NCBI GenBank assembly: GCA_050331475.1
Contig: JBHJGU010000094.1
Location: 1 to 12,712, forward strand
Length of the DNA: 12,712 bases
Origin: JBHJGU01 sp050331475
Lineage (GTDB): Bacteria > Pseudomonadota > Alphaproteobacteria > Caulobacterales > Maricaulaceae
Direction of reading: 5' to 3'
Below are positions 8,438 to 12,712 of the stretch, piece after piece; the first letter of the stretch is position 1; the number at the start of each line of letters is the position of its first letter. The position numbers and the translations under genes are program-made. Below the pieces are notes generated by a model. It had not been told where the DNA came from, searched no databases, and saw nothing but the letters and a program-made list of their open reading frames with translations.

Positions 8438-8474
8438 CGGAAACCGGGGCGTCTGGCGGCGCGCCCGGTTTCCG
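8438..8474 (+). terminator. Strong stem-loop after puhA (terminator-like or mRNA-stabilising)
   Basis: CGGAAACCGGG (8438-8448) pairs perfectly with CCCGGTTTCCG (8464-8474), an 11-bp stem. Allowing one bulged G at 8463, three further pairs (8449-8451 with 8460-8462) close an 8-base loop. There is no clear T-run after it, so it is not a classical intrinsic terminator. It may attenuate read-through into bciE-acsF or protect the puhA end of the message. It occupies the place where puhB would normally begin. The rest of the 8426-8588 spacer shows no convincing promoter. Confidence 0.6.
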
Positions 8475-8588
8475 CTTCGGCGTTTGGCGGAGAGAGATGA
8501 GGACCATGACGGTTGGGAATGAGATTTGTCGAGCGAGGCCGTGTGGGGCGGTGTCGATCGGCGCGAACGGAAAGACGGAGCGCCATTC

Positions 8589-8876
8589 ATGAGCGCGCGG
8601 ACGTTCGAAACCGGCTGCACCATCGAGGTGTGCCACACCCATGATAGCCTGCACGCCCATGTGGCGCTTGACGGCGATTTAGAGTTGGGCCCCGGGGACA
8701 AAGTGCGCGTGCACGGCCCCCCAATCCGGCCCCGGTTCGGAGAGGCGTTCACCGAGCGCCGCCAAGCCACGGTCAGCCGCGCAAGCTGGCTCGATCGGGC
8801 ATGGACCCGGTTCACCGCCTATTTCGAACTCACCGAACTCTATGAAGTCAGCTTCAGCCCTGGGAGGCTTCCATGA
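8589..8876 (+). CDS. bciE: Small conserved protein, probable BciE subunit of the oxygen-dependent cyclase
   Basis: This is a 95-residue soluble protein with no signal peptide or membrane helix. It has FETGCTIEV at 6-14, LHAHVALDGDLELGPGDKVRVHG at about 21-43 and FELTELYEVSFSPGRLP at 79-95. Small proteins of this type and C-terminus sit directly before acsF in many alphaproteobacterial photosynthesis clusters. In Rhodobacter sphaeroides the gene in this position encodes BciE, an accessory subunit needed by that class of AcsF cyclase. I assign it from position and remembered family pattern, not from an alignment. ATG 8589 has GGAG eight bases upstream, and a TTG at 8526 would be a longer alternative. 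The stop overlaps the acsF start (ATGA), so the two proteins are likely made together, in line with a partner role. Confidence 0.75.
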   Translation: MSARTFETGCTIEVCHTHDSLHAHVALDGDLELGPGDKVRVHGPPIRPRFGEAFTERRQATVSRASWLDRAWTRFTAYFELTELYEVSFSPGRLP

Positions 8877-9925
8877 CCGCCGCCGCGCAATACGACACGA
8901 TGTCCATGGCTCAGCAAAATACCATTCTGAGCCCCCGTTTCTACACCACCGACTACGACGCCATCGATAAAATGAGCGTTGAACCGGTGCGCGAAGAATG
9001 GGACGCGCTGATGGAGGAACTCGGCGCGGATCACAATAAGGGGCATTTCAAGCGGACCGACGAATTCCGCGATATGCTCTACGATCTGCCTGAAGATCTG
9101 CGCGCGGAGTTTGTGGACTTTTTGGTCAGCTCGCTGACCGCGGAGTTCTCGGGCTGCGTGCTCTACGCGGAAATCGTCAAGCGGGTGAAAAACCCCGACA
9201 TGAAAAAGCTCTTCAAATATATGAGCCGAGATGAGGCCCGCCATGCCGGATTTATCAACGAGGTCTTGAAAGACTTCGATATTGGCGTGGACCTAGGCTT
9301 TTTGACCAAGACGAAGAAATACACACACTTCAAGCCGAAGTTTATTTTCTACGCGGTCTATATGTAGGAGAAAATCGGCTATGCGCGCTACATCACCATT
9401 TTCCGCCAATTCGAGCGCCATCCGGAGCTGCGGTTCCACCCGATCTTCAAATGGTTCAAAGAATGGTGCAATGACGAGTTCCGCCATGGGGAAGCGTTTG
9501 CGCTGTTAATGCGGTCGAACCCGCACCTTTTAAAAGGCGGCAACAAGCTGTGGATCAAGTTCTTCTTGTTAGCCGTTTATGCGACCATGTATATCCGGGA
9601 CCACGCGCGCCCGGTGTTCCACGCCGCGATCGGCTATGAGCCGGACAAGTACGATTATCAGGTCTTCCGGGTGTGCAATGAAATCTCACGCCAGGTCTTC
9701 CCGCTCGTGCTCGACATCGATCACCCAGAGTTCCGCGCCGGGCTGGAGCGCTTGCGCGTCTTGACTGACAAAATGGCGGCGGTGAAGGCGAAGGGTGGTC
9801 TTCTCGCTCCGATTAAGCTGTTGGGCTTGCGCGCCCAGGCAGCCGTCGCGTTCTTGAAGACGCTCAGCGTGCCGGCGGAAGCGAACGAACTACCGGCGCA
9901 AACCCGTTTGGCGCCGGCGTGGTGA
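8873..9925 (+). pseudogene. acsF: Aerobic Mg-protoporphyrin IX monomethyl ester cyclase, interrupted by an in-frame stop
   Basis: AcsF is the diiron, oxygen-dependent cyclase that forms ring E of bacteriochlorophyll from Mg-protoporphyrin IX monomethyl ester. Read straight through, the frame gives 350 sense-length codons, the usual AcsF size, with conserved sequence throughout. The first ferritin-like motif (SRDEARHAGF, E121 and H124) and the second (CNDEFRHGEAF, E202 and H205) are both recognisable. Codon 165 (9365-9367) is TAG, where homologues have Ser in the context YLSEKIGYARY. A single C-to-A change of TCG explains it. The 164-residue product would lack the second diiron half-site. The next in-frame ATG (9509, codon 213) lies past DEFRH, and no in-frame GTG or TTG precedes it, so reinitiation cannot rescue function. 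No decay is visible after the stop. This points to sequencing error, very recent inactivation or nonsense suppression. It overlaps bciE by four bases and ends 16 bases before puhE. Confidence 0.85.
9365..9367 (+). other. In-frame amber codon within acsF
   Basis: TAG sits in frame between TAT-ATG and GAG-AAA-ATC-GGC-TAT. Frame and homology are continuous on both sides (FIFYAVYM, stop, EKIGYARYITIFRQFERH), so this is a substitution, not a frameshift. Confidence 0.95.
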
Positions 9926-9941
9926 GGCGCGGACACCTCCA

Positions 9942-10745
9942 ATGTCGGTGATTGCGCCTGCGCTGGGTTACGCGCTCCTGCTTTGGTGGGCGAGCACCGG
10001 CCTGATCCTTTGGATCGGACGCAAGGGCGAGGGCGTGATCCATTTCTCCATGGGGGCGGCGAGCGCGTTTTTGTTCGTCGCCGTCTGGGGCGTCGTTTGG
10101 AGTGCGGATCGCTCCGGCCCCGGCGCCATGTATGCGGGCTTCGCCAGCGCTCTGATGATTTGGGGCTGGCACGAAATGATCTTTTTGTTCGGTTATCTGA
10201 CCGGATCTCGGCGGACCCCGTGCCCGCCCGGCGTGCGTGGCTGGACCCGGTTCCGCCTCGCCGCCCAGACGGTGATGCGTCACGAAGTCGCGCTAGCGCT
10301 AAACTTGGTGATTCTGGTGGCTATGGTTTGGGGTCAGGAGAACCCGATCGCGGCCTGCACCTTCGGCGTTCTATGGGCCATGCGATTAAGCGCTAAGCTA
10401 AATATCTTTTTTGGCGTTGCGCAGTTTTCCGATGAGTTTTTGCCAAAAAACCTCATCTATCTGCGTAGCTATTTCGGCGAAGCGCGGGGGAACGCGTTCT
10501 ATCCGTTCGCCTTGGGCGGGGCGGTGTTCGTAGCCGCGTTAATCTGGTCAGCCGCGGGCGACAGCGCTTTAGCGGTCGGGGAGCGCACCGGTTGGGCGCT
10601 ACTGGGCGGTTTGTTGAGCTTAGCGATTGTGGAGCATGTGTTCCTCGTCGTTCCGATCCAAGACACCAAGCTTTGGCGCTGGATCTTGCCTGCGGACCCC
10701 GGTGCGGCGCATCCGCCGTGCTCGACCGGCGATCGTTCGAACTAG
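9942..10745 (+). CDS. puhE: Photosynthetic complex assembly protein PuhE (DUF3623 family)
   Basis: PuhE is an inner-membrane protein needed for normal levels of photosynthetic complexes in Rhodobacter. Its biochemical role is unclear and may concern control of bacteriochlorophyll production. The 267-residue product is rich in hydrophobic helices, about six or seven, for example near residues 4-24, 38-57, 64-86, 117-134, 188-206 and 218-237. Family-like stretches are IHFSMGAASAFLFVAVWG, MIWGWHEMIFLFGYLTGSRR and LNIFFGVAQFSDEFLPKN. It begins 16 bases after the acsF frame, the usual acsF-puhE neighbourhood, with only a weak Shine-Dalgarno. It ends in TAG at 10743-10745. CrtA follows in the same reading frame 15 bases later, so only this amber codon and a few codons separate the two. 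Confidence 0.9.
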   Translation: MSVIAPALGYALLLWWASTGLILWIGRKGEGVIHFSMGAASAFLFVAVWGVVWSADRSGPGAMYAGFASALMIWGWHEMIFLFGYLTGSRRTPCPPGVRGWTRFRLAAQTVMRHEVALALNLVILVAMVWGQENPIAACTFGVLWAMRLSAKLNIFFGVAQFSDEFLPKNLIYLRSYFGEARGNAFYPFALGGAVFVAALIWSAAGDSALAVGERTGWALLGGLLSLAIVEHVFLVVPIQDTKLWRWILPADPGAAHPPCSTGDRSN

Positions 10746-10760
10746 GCGGGGGCGTTGGTG

Positions 10761-11483
10761 ATGGGACAAAGCGTTTCAATCTCGTTTTTTCGGTTTCGCG
10801 GATTAGCCCGCCAGGCTTGGGCGTTTAGCCAAATGCAGCTCGCGCGCGCGCCACTGGCGGCTGTGCCCGACATTGGCTTTCACAAGCTGTTTGGCACCGG
10901 AACGGAACAATCGTTCACACCGACGCCGAATTTCGGCGTTTACGCCATTATGGCCGTATGGCCGGACCTTGAGACCGGTCAAGGGCGGCTAGCCGAGGCC
11001 GCCGTTTTTCGCCGGTATCGCGAAAAAGCGAGCGAGCATTGGACGGTGCATCTCAATCCCTTGTCCGCCCATGGGCATTGGGATGGGGTGAGCCCCTTCA
11101 CCCCGCCACCGGAGCCGCCGCCTCTGCCCCAACCTTTCGGCGTGTTGACCCGCGCCAGCGTCCGCACCCGCGCGCTGGGTCCGTTTTGGTCCCACGTGCC
11201 CGACATCTCCAAGGCGGTCGCCGCAGAGACGACGCTCCTGTTCAAAATGGGCATGGGCGAGATCCCTTGGGTGCACCAGGTAACCTTCTCCATCTGGCCG
11301 GACGCCAAGACCATGTCCGATTTCGCCTATCGCGACGGACCGCATGCTAAGGCGATCGAGGCCGCGAAAACCCAAAAATGGTTTAGCGAAGACTTGTTCG
11401 CCCGGTTCGCCATCGTCGCCGCCGAGGGGCGCTGGGAGGGCGAAAACCCGCTCAACCATCGCCCAGCGCCGGTCGCGGCCTAA
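10761..11483 (+). CDS. crtA: Spheroidene monooxygenase
   Basis: CrtA adds a keto group at C-2 of acyclic carotenoids, turning spheroidene into spheroidenone, or acting on spirilloxanthin-type carotenoids, with molecular oxygen. The 240-residue product has the family length. Conserved CrtA stretches are HKLFGTGTEQSFTPTPNFGVYA at about 41-62 (only the span is quoted for orientation), KMGMGEIPWVHQVTFSIWP at 162-180 and FAYRDGPHAKAIEAAK at 188-203. A proline-rich segment lies at 112-126. ATG 10761 is preferred, with GCGGGGG eight bases upstream; GTG 10758 and TTG 10755 are in frame just before it. Its place is unusual: crtA normally sits with other crt genes or beside bchI, but here it ends the puh block and is followed by a 317-base gap and pufL. 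It probably shares the message of puhE. Confidence 0.92.
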   Translation: MGQSVSISFFRFRGLARQAWAFSQMQLARAPLAAVPDIGFHKLFGTGTEQSFTPTPNFGVYAIMAVWPDLETGQGRLAEAAVFRRYREKASEHWTVHLNPLSAHGHWDGVSPFTPPPEPPPLPQPFGVLTRASVRTRALGPFWSHVPDISKAVAAETTLLFKMGMGEIPWVHQVTFSIWPDAKTMSDFAYRDGPHAKAIEAAKTQKWFSEDLFARFAIVAAEGRWEGENPLNHRPAPVAA

Positions 11484-11505
11484 GCGCCGCGGTCACGGCG
11501 GACTT

Positions 11506-11631
11506 ATGGCGCCCGTCAAGCGTCAAGCGCGCTTGACGCTGAGCGATCGTCCGGCCGCCCTTGGCGCGGCGGCCGAGCGTTGGGCGCGCGCGCGCGCAAC
11601 GTCCATCACCCGTCAGGTTTCAAGCGACTAG
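11506..11631 (+). CDS. Possible 41-residue ORF in the crtA-pufL gap, doubtful
   Basis: ATG 11506 opens a 41-residue Arg/Ala-rich frame (MAPVKRQARLTLSDR and on, ending RQVSSD) that stops at TAG 11629-11631. GGCGGA at 11497-11502 is a possible but close Shine-Dalgarno. It resembles neither PufQ, PufA nor PufB and has no membrane helix. It also spans the palindrome and GC hairpin in this gap, so its coding look may be a by-product of GC-rich structured DNA. I do not recognise it and think it probably non-coding. Confidence 0.15.
   Translation: MAPVKRQARLTLSDRPAALGAAAERWARARATSITRQVSSD
11519..11540. repeat. Perfect 22-bp palindrome downstream of crtA
   Basis: AGCGTCAAGCG (11519-11529) is followed directly by its exact reverse complement CGCTTGACGCT (11530-11540). 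A partial direct copy of the left arm (CGTCAAG, 11514-11520) overlaps its left edge, giving CGTCAAG twice in a row and then inverted. With no loop it fits a dimeric regulator site better than an RNA terminator. It lies about 130 bases upstream of the predicted puf -35 box. No regulator can be named from the sequence. Confidence 0.7.
11552..11575 (+). terminator. GC-rich hairpin after crtA
   Basis: CGGCCGCC (11552-11559) and GGCGGCCG (11568-11575) form an 8-bp all-GC stem with an 8-base loop, about 70 bases after the crtA stop. No T-run follows. It may help end or pause the bch-puh-crtA transcript before the puf promoter. A run of alternating GC lies just downstream at about 11583-11597. Confidence 0.4.
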
Positions 11632-11669
11632 CGCGGCGGAATGGCTCGCCCCGCGACCGTCTAACTCAA

Positions 11670-11697
11670 TTTACATTCCTAACTGTCAATCTATAGT
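11670..11697 (+). promoter_or_regulatory. Predicted sigma70-type promoter for pufL
   Basis: TTTACA (11670-11675) and TATAGT (11692-11697) each match five of six consensus bases of TTGACA and TATAAT and are 16 bases apart. They lie in a locally AT-rich stretch (about 11661-11702) that stands out in this GC-rich window. Transcription would start near 11703-11706, giving a leader of about 95 bases before ATG 11801. I found no PpsR (TGT-N12-ACA) or FnrL (TTGAT-N4-ATCAA) site beside it. Confidence 0.6.
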
Positions 11698-11787
11698 CTG
11701 ATTACGGTGTTCCAAAGCAGGTCACTGGCTAGGCCCGGGGGGCGACAGCGCTCGGCTTCCGACCAGACAGGCAGTGTTCCGCCAATT

Positions 11788-11793
11788 AAAGGA
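11788..11793 (+). promoter_or_regulatory. Ribosome binding site of pufL
   Basis: AAAGGA lies seven bases before ATG 11801 and supports that start, which also matches the conserved PufL N-terminus MALLSFERKYR. Confidence 0.75.
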
Positions 11794-11800
11794 CGTAATC

Positions 11801-12712
11801 ATGGCTTTGCTAAGCTTCGAGCGGAAGTACCGCGTTCGCGGCGGCACGCTGATCGGGGGCGATCTCTTCGATTTTTGGGTCGGCCCGTTTTATGTGGGCT
11901 TCTTCGGCGTTTCGACGATCTTTTTCACCTTTGTAGGCGTTGCGCTAATCTTCTACGGTGCGGCTCTAGGTCCGACCTGGAACCCCTGGCTGATCAGCAT
12001 TAATCCGCCCGATGTGTCCTACAAGCTGGCCTTGGCGCCGTTGGCGGAAGGCGGGCTTTGGCAGATCATCACGATTTGCGCCGTCGGCGCGTTTGGGTCT
12101 TGGGCGCTGCGCGAAGTTGAAATCTGCCGCAAACTCGGCATGGGTTATCACGTGCCCATCGCCTTCGGAGTGGCGATTCTCGCGTTTGTGACGCTGAACG
12201 TTTTCCGGCCCTTCATGCTGGGCGCTTGGGGGCACGGCTTCCCCTATGGCATTTTCAGCCACCTTAATTGGGTGTGGTTCACGGGCTATCAGTACGGCAA
12301 CTTCCACTACAATCCGCTGCATATGCTCGCCATTGCGTTCTTCTTTACGAACGCCTTCGCCCTGGCGCTGCATGGCGGTCTGGTGTTGTCGGCGGTCAAT
12401 CCCAGCAAGGGCGGAAAAATCAAGACCTCGGAGCATGAGGACACCTATTTCCGCGACGCCATCGGGTATTCGATCGGACCGTTGGGCATCCACCGGCTTG
12501 GTCTGTTCTTGGCGCTGAACGCCGGGTTCTGGAGCGCGGCCTGCATCATCATTAGCGGTCCGCCGATTTATAGCGGCTCCTGGGTCGAATGGTGGGAACC
12601 CATTCGCGAGTGGATCACGTGGGCGGGCCACAATGATTGGGGGACACGGGCGACCCAACAGACCCATATTCAAACCCAAACCACAGGTACTATCACTCCT
12701 CAGTTATCCTTT
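11801..12712 (+). CDS. pufL: Photosynthetic reaction centre L subunit (3' end not reached)
   Basis: PufL forms, with PufM, the membrane core of the type II reaction centre that binds bacteriochlorophylls, bacteriopheophytin and quinones. The frame is open from ATG 11801 to the window end (304 codons, no stop). The N-terminus MALLSFERKYRVRGGTLIGG and the five-helix core are clearly of the Rhodobacter type. Counting Met as 1, cofactor histidines are in place: H154 (accessory BChl), H169 (hydrogen bond to the special pair), H174 (special-pair Mg), and H191 and H231 (non-haem iron). The C-terminus departs from the usual end: after SWVEWWEP it reads IREWITWAGHNDWG and then a Thr/Gln-rich tail past the normal length of about 275-282. 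The last ~50 bases are markedly poorer in GC, so this tail may be bad end sequence. No pufB or pufA precedes it; pufM is expected downstream. Confidence 0.95.
   Translation, partial: MALLSFERKYRVRGGTLIGGDLFDFWVGPFYVGFFGVSTIFFTFVGVALIFYGAALGPTWNPWLISINPPDVSYKLALAPLAEGGLWQIITICAVGAFGSWALREVEICRKLGMGYHVPIAFGVAILAFVTLNVFRPFMLGAWGHGFPYGIFSHLNWVWFTGYQYGNFHYNPLHMLAIAFFFTNAFALALHGGLVLSAVNPSKGGKIKTSEHEDTYFRDAIGYSIGPLGIHRLGLFLALNAGFWSAACIIISGPPIYSGSWVEWWEPIREWITWAGHNDWGTRATQQTHIQTQTTGTITPQLSF

Noticed and set aside
9365..9367. Pyrrolysine or programmed recoding at the acsF TAG
   Set aside because: No pyl genes are seen, homologues have Ser here, not a catalytic position, and lhaA and puhE use TAG as an ordinary stop. 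Error or mutation is simpler.
9381..9509. Short ORF from ATG 9381 just after TAGGAG at the acsF stop, as a new gene start
   Set aside because: It is in a different frame, about 42 residues, Ser-rich and unlike any protein I know, while the acsF frame remains conserved through the same bases.
11484..11800. Hidden pufB, pufA or pufQ gene before pufL
   Set aside because: No frame gives a short protein with a single membrane helix and a conserved His, as LH1 polypeptides need; the only short ORF is Arg/Ala-rich and soluble-looking.
1..12712. CRISPR arrays, tRNA or rRNA genes, insertion sequences or phage genes
   Set aside because: No regularly spaced repeats, tRNA-like cloverleaf, transposase motifs or terminal inverted repeats were found; almost all of the window is accounted for by photosynthesis genes.

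Overview
The window is part of a photosynthesis gene cluster (PGC) from a purple or aerobic anoxygenic phototrophic bacterium. It is most likely an alphaproteobacterium: GC is high, the order bchB-bchH-bchL-bchM-lhaA-puhA is the classical one, acsF has a bciE-like partner, crtA is present, and PufL is of the Rhodobacter type. I cannot place it in a family from the sequence alone. All recognised genes lie on the + strand and most are tightly packed or overlapping, as in a superoperon. Both ends cut through genes and both look unreliable: the first ~75 bases are C/G-rich and out of frame with bchB, and the last ~50 bases are much poorer in GC than the rest.

Region 1 (1-6189) is bacteriochlorophyll synthesis: the 3' part of bchB, then bchH (Mg-chelatase large subunit), bchL (reductase component of dark protochlorophyllide reductase) and bchM (Mg-protoporphyrin IX methyltransferase). 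Region 2 (6186-8425) is pigment-protein assembly and structure: lhaA (LH1 assembly, PucC family) and puhA (reaction-centre H subunit). Region 3 (8426-9925) is the oxygen-dependent cyclase step: a 163-base spacer with a strong hairpin, a small bciE-like gene, and acsF, which is interrupted by an in-frame amber codon at 9365-9367. Region 4 (9942-11483) holds puhE (assembly factor) and crtA (spheroidene monooxygenase). Region 5 (11484-12712) is a 317-base intergenic control region with a perfect 22-bp palindrome, a GC hairpin and a good sigma70-type promoter, followed by pufL (reaction-centre L subunit), which runs off the window.

Together the genes carry protoporphyrin through Mg insertion (BchH), methylation (BchM), ring-E cyclisation (AcsF with BciE) and ring-D reduction (BchB/BchL). 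They also build the membrane complex that uses the pigment (LhaA, PuhA, PuhE, PufL) and modify its carotenoid (CrtA).

I do not see a wholly new system. The departures from the usual plan are: the single stop codon in an otherwise conserved acsF; the absence of puhB and puhC after puhA; crtA inserted between puhE and puf; and a pufL with its own promoter and no pufBA (LH1) genes in front of it. Sequencing or assembly error is a live explanation for the acsF stop and for both window ends.
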